DNA from: Marinimicrococcus flavescens | GTDB taxonomy: Bacteria; Pseudomonadota; Alphaproteobacteria; Geminicoccales; Geminicoccaceae | Assembly: GCA_029211145.1 (NCBI GenBank) | Contig: JARGEQ010000008.1 | Location: 1 to 64,000, forward strand | Length of the DNA stretch: 64,000 nucleotides | Direction: 5' to 3' | Part shown: positions 1-7,788 of the stretch, piece by piece | Numbering within the stretch: position 1 is the stretch's first letter | Layout of the letters: each line of letters opens with the position of its first letter | The notes under the pieces: generated by a model | Seen by the model: the letters and a program-made list of their open reading frames with translations, nothing else | Told to the model about the DNA's origin: nothing | Databases searched by the model: none | Program-made: the position numbers and the translations under genes

Positions 1-79
1 CGCGCCCAGCGCCGCCGCCTCGCCGCGGCCAGCCGCGCCGCCTGATCCAGTCTCCGCCGCAAGCTGACAAAAAATGAGC
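1..79. other. window edge, no assignable gene
   Basis: One plus-strand frame is open from base 1 to a TGA at 43-45 and could be the last 14 codons of an Arg/Ala-rich protein starting outside the window. With so few codons and this GC content, an open frame proves nothing, so no gene is called. Confidence 0.2.
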
Positions 80-109
80 AAAAAAGCCGCGCGCAGCGCC
101 TTGCACGGC
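80..109 (-). terminator. putative rho-independent terminator of the pot operon
   Basis: On the minus strand a 7-bp stem (GCCGTGC with GCGCGGC, one G-U pair; plus-strand 103-109 and 86-92) with a 10-nt loop runs straight into six T residues (plus-strand A 80-85). It lies about 190 bases beyond the potA stop, with no other gene between, so it could end the potB-potC-potA transcript. The T-run right after the stem is the strongest argument; the distance from the stop codon is a weakness. Confidence 0.45.
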
Positions 110-295
110 GTCGTTTCCGCCATCCGCCGCGCCCTGCCGGCAGACCTCTCGCCAGCGCCGGATCCGCCGCCGCCCCGTTTGCTGCTTTCCGGCCGGATCG
201 AGCCCGACCCGTCGCGGCGCGAGGCGGGTGCGGGAGATGTGGGGGGCGGCCCGCATTCCGGGAGCGAGAGAGTGTCAGGTGTCCTTCCCGGGCCC
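110..295. other. intergenic region downstream of potA
   Basis: No gene is supported here. The long plus-strand open frame that begins at 74 and runs through this stretch is the antisense shadow of potA; it carries no recognisable motif. Confidence 0.5.
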
Positions 296-1378
296 TCAGC
301 CCGGCAGGAGCATCGCGTCTTCCAGCGCGAAGTGAAGCCGGCAGAGCTGGTGCGGCTCGAAGCCGGAATCGGCGCGGCGCGTCACGTTGCCTACCAGCAC
401 AGTGAGGCGCTGGCCGGCCGGGCTGCGCACGAAGAGGTGGCTGTAGTCCCCGAAATAGGCGATCTGCTCGATACGGCCTTCCAGCGTGGCGGTGCCGGGG
501 CCGCCGTCGCCGAGCTGCAGCTTTTCCGGGCGCACCCCGAGGCTGAGCTCGCCCTGCGGTGCCGCTCCCTGCCATGGCAGGGCGATCGCGCCGATCTCCT
601 CCACCTCGACCTGCGCGCGCCCGTCCGCCACGCCGCGCAGCCGCGCCGGCAGGAGGTTCATCGAGCCGATGAAGTCGGCCACCCGGCGGCAGGCGGGGTG
701 CTCGTAGAGCTCGCGCGGCGAGGCCACCTGGAGGACGCGGCCCTCGTGCATCACGGCGATGTCGGTGGCCATGGAGAGGGCCTCCTCCTGGTCGTGGGTC
801 ACCATGAGGAAGGTGATGCCGACCTCGTGCTGGAGCCGCACCAGCTCGAGCTGCATGTCCTCGCGCAGCTTGCGGTCGAGTGCCGAGAGCGGCTCGTCGA
901 GGAGCAGCAGCTTGGGGCGCTTGACGAGCGCGCGGGCGAGCGCCACGCGCTGGCGCTGGCCGCCGGAGAGCTGGTCGGGACGGCGCCGGCCGAGGCCGCC
1001 GAGGCGCACCATGGCAAGCGCCTCCTCGACCCGCCCTGCGATCTCGGGCTTCGGCGTGCCGGTCACCATGAGCCCGTAGCCGACATTCTGCGCCACGCTC
1101 ATGTGCGGAAACACGGCGTAGGACTGGAAGACCATGTTGACCGGGCGCCTGTTGGGCGGCACCCGCGCCATGTCCTCGCCGTCGATGAGGATGCGCCCGG
1201 CGCTGGGGGTCTCGAAGCCTGCCAGCATGCGCAGGAGCGTGGTCTTGCCGCAGCCCGAGGGGCCCAGGAGGGCGAAGAAGGCGTTGCGCGGGATGTCGAG
1301 GTCGAGCGGCTCCACCGCCACCGTGTCGCCGAAGCTCTTGGCGATGCTCTCGAAGCGGATGATCGGGGGCCGGGTCAC
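296..1378 (-). CDS. potA: spermidine/putrescine-type ABC transporter ATPase
   Basis: ATP-binding subunit of a polyamine-type importer, a cytoplasmic protein that drives the PotB/PotC channel. The 360 residues show Walker A (GPSGCGKT, about 39-46), the Q-loop region (NMVFQSYAVFPH), the ABC signature LSGGQRQRVALARAL (about 138), Walker B (LLLLDEPLSALD), the switch histidine in VTHDQEEA and a C-terminal TOBE domain from about 285. The start is a GTG at 1376-1378, because GTGA overlaps the potC stop by 4 bp and the first codons lead straight into the nucleotide-binding domain. A much longer open frame in the same register extends upstream, but there it is only a shadow of potC. Substrate specificity (spermidine, putrescine or a related amine) cannot be read from the ATPase. 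Confidence 0.93.
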   Translation of the reverse strand: MTRPPIIRFESIAKSFGDTVAVEPLDLDIPRNAFFALLGPSGCGKTTLLRMLAGFETPSAGRILIDGEDMARVPPNRRPVNMVFQSYAVFPHMSVAQNVGYGLMVTGTPKPEIAGRVEEALAMVRLGGLGRRRPDQLSGGQRQRVALARALVKRPKLLLLDEPLSALDRKLREDMQLELVRLQHEVGITFLMVTHDQEEALSMATDIAVMHEGRVLQVASPRELYEHPACRRVADFIGSMNLLPARLRGVADGRAQVEVEEIGAIALPWQGAAPQGELSLGVRPEKLQLGDGGPGTATLEGRIEQIAYFGDYSHLFVRSPAGQRLTVLVGNVTRRADSGFEPHQLCRLHFALEDAMLLPG

Positions 1379-2196
1379 GAGGGCCTCCGTGCCGGGTTCT
1401 GCAGCCGCATGGCGAGCACCGTGAGAAGGATCGTGACGAGAATCAGCGCGGTCGAGGCGGCGTTGACCTCGGGCGTCGCCCCGAACCGCACCATCGAGTA
1501 GATCTTGACCGGGAAGGTCACCGTGTCGGGCCCGCTGGTGAAGAAGGTGATGACGAAATCGTCCAGCGAGAGCGTCATGGCGAGCAGCGCGCCGGCGACG
1601 ATGCCGGGCTTGAGCCAGGGCAGCAGGACGTGGCGCAGGGTCTGCCACTCGCTGGCGCCCAGATCCCGCGAGGCCTCCTCGAAGGACCGGTCGAAGCCGG
1701 CCAGCCGGGCGCGCACCACCACCGTGACGAAGGGGAAGCAGAAGGCCACATGGCTCGCCACGATGGGGGCGAGGTTGAGCGGCCAGGGCAGGCCCGTGGG
1801 CATGCCGATCCGGTTGAAGAACACCAGCAGCGCCACACCGAAGCTGATCTCGGGGATGACGATGGGCAGCGCCACGGCGGCGTCGAAGGCGGCCTTGCCG
1901 GGAAAGCGGAAGCGCCACAGGCCGATTGCCAGCAGCGTGCCGATCACGGTGCTGAGCACGGTGGCGAGGACGGCGATCACCAGCGTGTTGCCGAAGGCCT
2001 CGATCAGGGCGGCGTTGTGCCAGGCCTTGACGTAGTAGTCGGTGGTGAAGCCGCGCCAGACGATGTTGCGCTTGCTGTCGTTGAAGCTGAAGGCCATCAG
2101 GATGACGATCGGCGCATAGAGGAAGACCAGCGTGGCGGCCAGCCACAGCCGCAGCGACCAGCGCTTCCCGTAGTCGAGGGGGGCGCGCTCAGCCAA
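1375..2196 (-). CDS. potC: polyamine-type ABC transporter permease PotC
   Basis: Inner-membrane permease of the CysTW/PotC family, 273 residues, close to the family length. About six membrane segments are visible, beginning at residue 14 with a strongly hydrophobic helix. The cytoplasmic EAA loop that docks onto the ATPase is clear (EEASRDLGASEWQTLRHVLLP). The gene overlaps potB by 8 bp at its 5-prime end and potA by 4 bp at its 3-prime end, so translation of the three is probably coupled. The binding protein is not in this operon; two PotD-like proteins are encoded at 15954-18157. Confidence 0.93.
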   Translation of the reverse strand: MAERAPLDYGKRWSLRLWLAATLVFLYAPIVILMAFSFNDSKRNIVWRGFTTDYYVKAWHNAALIEAFGNTLVIAVLATVLSTVIGTLLAIGLWRFRFPGKAAFDAAVALPIVIPEISFGVALLVFFNRIGMPTGLPWPLNLAPIVASHVAFCFPFVTVVVRARLAGFDRSFEEASRDLGASEWQTLRHVLLPWLKPGIVAGALLAMTLSLDDFVITFFTSGPDTVTFPVKIYSMVRFGATPEVNAASTALILVTILLTVLAMRLQNPARRPS

Positions 2197-3097
2197 GGCG
2201 GGCCGCCCGGGCGCCGTGCCAGGCGCGCGCCGCGAGGACGGCGAAGGTGGCGTAGAGCAGAAGGAACGACAGGGCCGCCCCCAGCGGCAGGTTGTTGGCG
2301 GCCTTGAACTGGCGCTCGATGACGTTGCCCACCAGCAGCGCGTCGGGCCCGCCCAGAAGATCGGAGATCAGGAAGGTCCCCAAGGCCGGGATGAAGACGA
2401 GGATGACGCCCGAGACGATGCCGGGCCAGGCGAGCGGCACCGTGACGCTCCAGAAGGTGCGCCACTGCGAGGCGCCCAGATCGAGGCTCGCCTCGAGCAG
2501 GCTGCGGTCGAGCCGCTCGAGGGTGGCGTAGAGCGGCAGGACCATGAAGGGCAGGTAGACATAGGTCACGCCCAGCACCACGGCGGCGTCGTTGTAGAGC
2601 AGCTCGAGCGGCTGGAAGCGGTCGCCCGCGAGCCCGGCGAGGCCTACCGGGGTCAGCAGGAACCGGAGCACCTGCCAGAGCAGGCCCAGCCCGTCATTGA
2701 GATAGCCGTTGCCGCGCAGCACCGCGATCAGCGAGTAGGTGCGGATCAGCAGGTTGGTCCAGAACGGCAGGACCAGCAGCAGCAGGAGCAGCGGCTTGCT
2801 GCGCGGCGAGGCGAAGCTCACCAGCAGCGCCGCCGGGAAGGCCACGACCAGACAGGCGGCGGTGGCCAGTGCCGCGATCCAGAAGGACTTCCAGAACAGC
2901 TTGAGATAGAGCGGGTCGAGTGCTGCCTGGTAGTTGGCCAGCGTCCAGGTGATGTCGATCGCCACCGGCCCGGCCTTCTCGCCGAACGCCAGCAGCCACA
3001 CCATGGCAAGGGGTGCCAGGAAGAACAGGGCCAGCCACAGCGCGCCGGGCGCCAGGAAAGCCAGGAACAGGACGGGCCGCGATCGCCAGTCATCCAT
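2189..3097 (-). CDS. potB: polyamine-type ABC transporter permease PotB
   Basis: The first permease of the importer, 302 residues with about six membrane helices. The first helix spans about residues 9-33. The EAA loop (LLEASLDLGASQWRTFWSVTVPLAWPG) is complete. It is the first pot gene on the minus strand and overlaps potC by 8 bp. The 93 bases that separate it from the upstream DMT exporter, also on the minus strand, contain no obvious promoter or terminator, so the exporter and the pot genes may share a transcript. The family assignment is firm; the exact amine is not known. Confidence 0.92.
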   Translation of the reverse strand: MDDWRSRPVLFLAFLAPGALWLALFFLAPLAMVWLLAFGEKAGPVAIDITWTLANYQAALDPLYLKLFWKSFWIAALATAACLVVAFPAALLVSFASPRSKPLLLLLLVLPFWTNLLIRTYSLIAVLRGNGYLNDGLGLLWQVLRFLLTPVGLAGLAGDRFQPLELLYNDAAVVLGVTYVYLPFMVLPLYATLERLDRSLLEASLDLGASQWRTFWSVTVPLAWPGIVSGVILVFIPALGTFLISDLLGGPDALLVGNVIERQFKAANNLPLGAALSFLLLYATFAVLAARAWHGARAARLG

Positions 3098-3190
3098 CGC
3101 CGGTCGCCTCGCCGTCGCTGGGGTGGGATCGCCGGGCCGCCCGATCGGCGGAGGCCGGCTCGCGCGACTTAGGGGCGGGGTCCCTGCCTG

Positions 3191-4105
3191 TCAACGGCGC
3201 AGCGCCCCGCCCGGCAGGTTGACCAGCGCCACCCCCACCACGACCAGCGCCATGCCGGCGAGCTCGACCGGCCCCAGCGTCTCGCCGAAGAGCGGCCAGG
3301 CGATCAGCGCGGTGCAGGGCGGCACGAGGAAGAAGAGGCTGGCGACCCGGTTCGCCGCACCGCGGCGGATCAGCAGGTAGAGAAGGCTGAAGGCGCCCAG
3401 CGAGAGGACCAGGACGAGCCAGCCCAGCGCGAACACGAACTCGCCGGTCCACTGCACCTCGAGATCCTCGAAGAGGAGTGCGGCAAGGCCGGCCACGACG
3501 GCCGCCGCCAGGAACTGGAAGAGGTTGCCGGTGCGCAGGTCCATGCCGGCGCAAAAGCGCTTTTGGTAGATGGTGCCGCCGGTGATCGCCGCCAACGCCA
3601 CCAGGCAAGCGGCGATGCCGGCGACGTCACCGATGCCGGCGCCGAGCTTGCCCTGGACCACGAGGCCCACGCCGGCAAGGCCCAGCGCCAGGCCGATCCA
3701 GGCCCTCCTGCTCACCCGCTCGCCGAGCAGCAGGCCGGCCAGGGCCGCCACCAGGAGCGGCTGGATCGAGACGATCAGCGCCGAGAGGCCGGCCTCGACG
3801 CCGAGGCCGATGGCTATATAGACGCCGCCCAGATAGCCCACATGGAGCAGCAGCCCGGCCACGGCGTAATGGCCGATCTCGGCGGCCGAGCGCGGCCACG
3901 GCGCCCGCGTGAGCAGCGCCACCGGCAGGAGTAGTGCCAGCACCAGGAAAAAGCGCAGCGTCAGGAAGGTGAGCGGCGGGGCGTAGGGCAGGCCCAGCTT
4001 GGCGCCGATGAAGCCGGTGCTCCAAAGAAACACGAAAAGGCCCGGCATCACGGCCAAAGCGACGCTGCGGATCGCCGGCGGGCGGGAGGGCATGCTCATC
4101 TTCAT
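3191..4105 (-). CDS. EamA/DMT-family transporter
   Basis: Ten-helix drug/metabolite transporter family membrane protein of 304 residues, built from two EamA repeats. Early segments read LFVFLWSTGFIGAKLGLPYAPP, a typical DMT first helix (the FxWSTxFIGAKxG pattern seen in alphaproteobacterial members). Such proteins export amino acids or other small metabolites, but the substrate cannot be predicted. Methionines at codons 1, 3 and 5 are all possible starts; the first is given. It lies upstream of potB on the same strand and is divergent from the 28-residue ORF at 4238, with a 132-bp shared upstream region. Confidence 0.85.
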   Translation of the reverse strand: MKMSMPSRPPAIRSVALAVMPGLFVFLWSTGFIGAKLGLPYAPPLTFLTLRFFLVLALLLPVALLTRAPWPRSAAEIGHYAVAGLLLHVGYLGGVYIAIGLGVEAGLSALIVSIQPLLVAALAGLLLGERVSRRAWIGLALGLAGVGLVVQGKLGAGIGDVAGIAACLVALAAITGGTIYQKRFCAGMDLRTGNLFQFLAAAVVAGLAALLFEDLEVQWTGEFVFALGWLVLVLSLGAFSLLYLLIRRGAANRVASLFFLVPPCTALIAWPLFGETLGPVELAGMALVVVGVALVNLPGGALRR

Positions 4106-4237
4106 CGGCCCGCTTCGAGGGGGGCCTGCTCGCTAGCACGGACCCGCCGCATCGGCCAGCGGCGCAACCTTCGGCCCGCAGCGCCCGTTCCTTGACGGTC
4201 GGGCGAAGACGCCCTCCACCAACCGCGGAGCAAGGGC

Positions 4238-4324
4238 ATGCTGAAATTTCTCGGAGGCACCGCTCTCACCATCTTCATCATCGGCCTACTGGTCGTGATC
4301 GGGCTCTTCGCTCTCATCTTCTGA
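4238..4324 (+). CDS. 28-residue single-pass membrane peptide
   Basis: A short ORF, MLKFLGGTALTIF... to ALIF, almost entirely one hydrophobic helix with a lysine at position 3. A Shine-Dalgarno-like GGAG (4227-4230) lies 7 bp before the ATG. The stop is 11 bp before the start of the AI-2E permease, and those 11 bases hold the permease ribosome-binding site (GAGGAGAG), so the two are probably translated from one message. No family is recognised. It could be a regulator or accessory subunit of the permease, or a leader peptide. Support rests on its own ribosome-binding site, its compact membrane-peptide composition and its position. Confidence 0.5.
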   Translation: MLKFLGGTALTIFIIGLLVVIGLFALIF

Positions 4325-4335
4325 GGAGAGCGCCC

Positions 4336-5373
4336 ATGAGCCGGCGGCAAGTGTCGCTGCTCGTCGTGGCGGCCGTGCTGGCGTTGCTTTTGGTGCTGGC
4401 GCCGCGCGTCCTGCTGGTGGTGTTTGCCGGGGTGCTGCTGGCCGTCTTCCTGCGCGGCGGCGGCGATGCCATCGCCCGCTGGACGGGATCTGGCAAAGAC
4501 TGGGGCCTCGGGCTCTTCACCGTCCTGCTCGCAGGCCTGGCGGTCGGCATCGGCATGGTGGCGGCACCGCTGCTCGCGTCCCAGCTCGATGAGCTTTGGC
4601 AGGAGGTGCCGCAGGCGGTGCGCACCATCCGCAAGTGGGTCGAGAGCTGGGCGTGGGGCCGCTGGATCCTCGACCAGGTCGACCCGGCCCAGCTCATGTC
4701 GAAGGCCGGCGGCGGGGCCGCGAAGACCGCCTCGACGGCGATCACCACGACCTTCGGCGCGCTCGGCAACATGGTCCTGATCCTGTTTTTGGGGATCTAC
4801 ATGGCGGCCGAGCCGCGCCTCTACACGCGCGGCATCGAGGCTCTCGTGGCGCCTTCCCTGCGGCCGCGCGCCGCCGCCTTCCTGGGCGAGCTGCGCGAGA
4901 CCCTGCAGCAATGGCTGGTAGCCCAGCTCTTCTCCATGACTATCGTCGGCACGCTGACCGGGCTGGGCCTCTGGCTCCTGGGCGTGCCGCTGGCCCTGGT
5001 GCTGGGGATCATCGCCGCCCTCTTCACCTTCATCCCCAACATCGGCCCGGTGCTCTCGGCGGTGCCGGCCTTGCTGCTGGCGCTGGCGGAGGAGCCCGTT
5101 CTGGCGGTCTGGGTCGTGGCTCTCTATCTGGGCGTGCAGACCCTCGAGAGCTACTTCATCACGCCGCTGATCCAGGAGCGCCGGGTCGAGCTGCCGCCGG
5201 CGCTGGTCATCTCGGTGCAACTGCTGCTGGGCGTCCTCTTCGGGGTGCTGGGCCTGGCGCTGGCGACCCCGCTGGCGGCTGCCGGCCTCACGACCGTGCG
5301 CCGGCTCTACGTCGACACCTACCTGGAATCAGCGGAGGAGTGCCAGGCGGCGCGGCAGCAGGCCGCCGGCTAG
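4336..5373 (+). CDS. AI-2E family transporter
   Basis: A 345-residue permease of the AI-2E/UPF0118 family with about seven to eight membrane segments. Visible landmarks are the paired N-terminal helices (residues 4-37), a long amphipathic middle part, and the conserved C-terminal region with FTFIPNIGPVLSAVPA and QTLESYFITPLIQERRVELPPAL. The family includes AI-2 exporters and Na+/H+ antiporters, so the substrate is unknown. The ATG at 4336 is preferred over the upstream ATG at 4192 because GAGGAGAG sits just before it and the residues encoded upstream have no membrane character. A second member of the family lies at 61569. Confidence 0.88.
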   Translation: MSRRQVSLLVVAAVLALLLVLAPRVLLVVFAGVLLAVFLRGGGDAIARWTGSGKDWGLGLFTVLLAGLAVGIGMVAAPLLASQLDELWQEVPQAVRTIRKWVESWAWGRWILDQVDPAQLMSKAGGGAAKTASTAITTTFGALGNMVLILFLGIYMAAEPRLYTRGIEALVAPSLRPRAAAFLGELRETLQQWLVAQLFSMTIVGTLTGLGLWLLGVPLALVLGIIAALFTFIPNIGPVLSAVPALLLALAEEPVLAVWVVALYLGVQTLESYFITPLIQERRVELPPALVISVQLLLGVLFGVLGLALATPLAAAGLTTVRRLYVDTYLESAEECQAARQQAAG

Positions 5374-5490
5374 GTAGCGTCCCGGATAGCTCGAAGAGGG
5401 GCGAGACCTCAGGCGGCTGGCGGAACCGTGGAAGGGCGCTACGCGGCATTCGTTGTCTGTTTTTTGTCAATTGGCGGCGGCGACCGTTGA
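5374..5490. other. intergenic region between AI-2E gene and repeat A
   Basis: No gene is supported. It contains one arm (5474-5485, GCGGCGGCGACC) of a 12-bp inverted repeat whose other arm (5531-5542) lies in repeat copy A. Confidence 0.5.
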
Positions 5491-5677
5491 GCCGATCTTC
5501 AGCTCTTGCAGGGATACTGCCGGGGTGGGAGGTCGCCGCCGCATCATCGTCGGGGCGCGCCTTCTCCACCATCCGCAAAAGTAACACCGGAGGGGCTAAA
5601 CGACAGGTGGGGCGGTGCAGGAGCCGTGGCGTGAGCTTCATGGTCTGGTCACCAGACGCGGTCGCCAACCCCGAGAG
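5491..5677 (+). repeat. dispersed intergenic repeat, copy A
   Basis: This stretch aligns along its length with 56750-56932 in the same orientation. Identical blocks include TGCCGGGGTGGGA (5518-5530 against 56776-56788), CGCCGCCGCATCA, and an 18-base block GTGGCGTGAGCTTCATGG (5626-5643 against 56882-56899). Copy A also holds a perfect inverted repeat, GTCTGGTcACCAGAC at 5643-5657, that is not kept in copy B. Neither copy lies in a gene I can support. The reading frames differ between the copies because of small indels, which argues against a conserved protein. It could be a structured RNA, a REP/MITE-like element or an old mobile-element end. Confidence 0.7.
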
Positions 5678-5810
5678 AACTAAAGAAGATCGGCCGCGCG
5701 CAGCGCCTTCAGCCGCCCCCTGACGGTCGTCAGCCAGGGCGCTCGAGTTGCCGCCAGCCTGGGTCGCGTATCCCTCCACGCCCATTCTACAAAATGGGCG
5801 CCGCGCCAGC
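5678..5810. other. intergenic region downstream of the EI24 gene
   Basis: No gene is supported. It separates repeat copy A from the end of the minus-strand EI24 gene. ACAAAATGGGCGCC near 5790 is the only less GC-rich patch, and no terminator with a T-run is visible. Confidence 0.4.
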
Positions 5811-6491
5811 TCAGGCCGCCCGGGATTCCGGCCGCGCCACGCCCAGCCGGTGCAAGCGATGGGTCATGAAGGCGGCGCCGAGCACGGGCGCTGCGAGATT
5901 GAGCAGCGGGACAGTGAGCAGGAAAGCCACCAGCGCTCCCGCGGCCCACAGCCGGATCCGCCGCTCTCGGCGCAACTCCGCCACCGCCGCCGGACGCATC
6001 CGGCGCAGCGCCACCAGCTCGACATATTCGCGGCCTACCAGCCAGCCATTGATCAACAGCCAGATGGGCAGGTTCAAGACGGGGACGAGATAGAGCGGCA
6101 GGGCGGCGAGATTGAGCAGCAGCGAAAGACCCAGAAGGCGAAGCGCGGCCCAGGCCTGCTCGGCCAGCGGCACAAGGCGGGCCGGCGGGAGGCCCGGGTA
6201 GAAGCGGGCCTCGGTGACGTCGACGACACGCTCGAGGAAGAAGCTCGAGAGGGCCACGACGATGCTTGGGAAGAGCAGCCAGGCGACGACGGCGGTGCCG
6301 AGAACGCCCAGAACGTCGATACCGCGGTCGATCCACGAATAGCCCGTGGTGCCGAGCAGGTCGACCGACGCCTCGACGCCGAAGCCGAGCGCGATCAGGG
6401 TGGCCAGTGCCAGGGTGATGCCGCGCCACAGCACGCCGCGGACGCGGCGGTCGCCGAGGGCGCCAAAGGAGCGGGCGATGTCGGTAAGCAT
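5811..6491 (-). CDS. EI24 domain-containing membrane protein
   Basis: A 226-residue integral membrane protein of the EI24/CysZ-like family, with about four to five hydrophobic segments (about residues 24-44, 60-86, 116-140 and 172-200). The central LGLSLLLNLAALPLYLVPVLN followed by INGWLVGREYVELVALRRM is the characteristic EI24 core. CysZ homologues move sulfate, but this broad group is functionally uncharacterised in most bacteria, so transport of sulfate is not claimed. It is a single gene on the minus strand between repeat copy A and the exported protein at 6549-7061. Confidence 0.8.
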   Translation of the reverse strand: MLTDIARSFGALGDRRVRGVLWRGITLALATLIALGFGVEASVDLLGTTGYSWIDRGIDVLGVLGTAVVAWLLFPSIVVALSSFFLERVVDVTEARFYPGLPPARLVPLAEQAWAALRLLGLSLLLNLAALPLYLVPVLNLPIWLLINGWLVGREYVELVALRRMRPAAVAELRRERRIRLWAAGALVAFLLTVPLLNLAAPVLGAAFMTHRLHRLGVARPESRAA

Positions 6492-6548
6492 GCCCGGCCT
6501 ATAGCCGAAGGCCGGCCCTGCGGGAAAGGCGGTGCGGGGCTCCGCCCG

Positions 6549-7061
6549 TCAGGTTCGCCCGCGCAGCGCCTCCACTCTGGCTAGATGCTCCCGCAGGTGC
6601 GGAAGATAGTCCCCGATGATGTCCCGCGTCTTCGGGCTGGCACCGGCCTCACCGGCATGGCGCTCGAAGGCCTCGATGATCTCGCGATGGACCTCCACCT
6701 GGACATCGAGCCAGGCGCGCGTGAAATCGTCCTCGCGTTCCAGGCTCTCGAGACCCGTCATCGTCTCGGCAAAGCGCTGGTCCAGCTCCTTGGAGACCGG
6801 AACGTCGACCTCCTCACCCAGCTCGGCCAGGGTGACGTAGATCTCCCGGTGCTCCTCCATCATGTGTTGCGCGAGCTGCCCGAGCCGGCTGTCGTGCTCC
6901 AGCCGGTCGAGCACCGCACGTCCCGACTCCACCACGAACCAGTTCGGGTCCGCCACCTCGTCGAGGAAGCGCCACTCGGCATCATCGTAGGGGCCGGCGG
7001 CGAGTGTTGAAGCGGCGATACCCGCGGTCAGTGCCACGGCAGCGGCTCCTCTGGGAAACAT
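6549..7061 (-). CDS. exported DUF4142-like helical protein
   Basis: A 170-residue protein with an N-terminal signal peptide (about residues 1-22, ending in LAAG). The mature part is helical and rich in Glu and His, with pairs such as HMMEEHREIY and VEVHREIIEAFERHAGEAG that fit the ferritin-like DUF4142 family. The start is set at the methionine in front of the signal peptide; the open frame upstream is much longer but lacks any signal or domain. DUF4142 proteins are periplasmic and their function is not established. The gene is followed on the same strand by the EI24 protein. Confidence 0.65.
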   Translation of the reverse strand: MFPRGAAAVALTAGIAASTLAAGPYDDAEWRFLDEVADPNWFVVESGRAVLDRLEHDSRLGQLAQHMMEEHREIYVTLAELGEEVDVPVSKELDQRFAETMTGLESLEREDDFTRAWLDVQVEVHREIIEAFERHAGEAGASPKTRDIIGDYLPHLREHLARVEALRGRT

Positions 7062-7123
7062 GGCAATACTCCTGGCAGCTGGGCGGGCCGAAGGACCAGC
7101 GCGGCCCGCCGCGTTCGCCGCCG

Positions 7124-7477
7124 TCAGTTGGACGACTTCTTCGACGTGCCGGCGTCGCTGCCCGAGGCGCTGCTGCCGGTGCCGTCCGCCATGTTGTTCG
7201 GCGGATCGATATACATCAGCACCTTGTCGCCATCGGGCCCCTCGGCGCGCACCAGAAAGGCCGCATCGATGATCTCGATCTTGCTGAAGCCCGCCTTCTC
7301 GAGCTGGCTGCGCAGCTTCTCCTGCGACATCGTCTGCTGCTGCGTCGACTGTGCGGTCGCCTTCTGCCCGGCCTGCTGGCTCGACTGGTCGCTCGACTTG
7401 CCCGACTGCGCGAAAGCGGGGGTGGCCAGGGCGGCGGCCAGCGCCAGGGCGGAAAGATAACGTGCTCGCATGGCCAT
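7124..7477 (-). CDS. small exported protein with Gln/Ser-rich linker
   Basis: A 117-residue protein with a clear signal peptide, LSALALAAALATPAFAQ, cleaved after about residue 24. A Gln/Ser-rich low-complexity linker (about 25-48) follows. Then comes a compact folded part, EKLRSQLEKAGFSKIEIID through VLMYIDPP (about 52-92), resembling periplasmic PepSY-like alpha/beta units, and a Ser/Gly tail. A second methionine at codon 3 is an equally good start. The 62 bp to the next minus-strand gene could allow a shared transcript. The function is unknown. Confidence 0.6.
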   Translation of the reverse strand: MAMRARYLSALALAAALATPAFAQSGKSSDQSSQQAGQKATAQSTQQQTMSQEKLRSQLEKAGFSKIEIIDAAFLVRAEGPDGDKVLMYIDPPNNMADGTGSSASGSDAGTSKKSSN

Positions 7478-7788
7478 TCTCCTCGATCACGGGCGCTGCA
7501 GGGACGCCCTGAGATGGTAGAAACGCAGGCTCTTTTGGCATGCGTTTCGTCCGAACCACTCGCGCCTGGCCGGGTTCCGATGCCATCGTCTGTTTTCGAC
7601 ATCTTGCACCCGGAGATGATGATCCTACCAATGGCGACGATATCACTCGCGGCGCAGACGATGTTCTTTCGCTGTTCTGTCGGCTCGCCAGGCCTCCTGC
7701 ACTGGGAGAGGAGCGCCCTGCGCCGCCGGCGCTTGTCCTGCGGCGGCCGAAGCGGGACAAGAGGGGCGGCGATGGCCAGGGAGGCATG
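7478..7788. other. divergent intergenic region before the Ldh-family gene
   Basis: About 310 bases separate the divergent genes at 7477 and 7789. The plus-strand frame is open through it (from 7540) in register with the Ldh gene, but its encoded residues show no relation to that family, so it is treated as untranslated. It should hold two promoters; no convincing pair of -35 and -10 hexamers was seen. Confidence 0.5.

Noticed and set aside
74-1501. A 475-residue plus-strand open frame across the pot genes
   Set aside because: It is antisense to potA and potC, which have full family motifs; the translated protein is low-complexity Ala/Arg/Glu/His with no domain.
296-2146. A 616-residue minus-strand frame that would extend potA upstream into the permease gene
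   Set aside because: The added residues are a frame shadow of potC; a GTG overlapping the potC stop by 4 bp is a normal coupled start.
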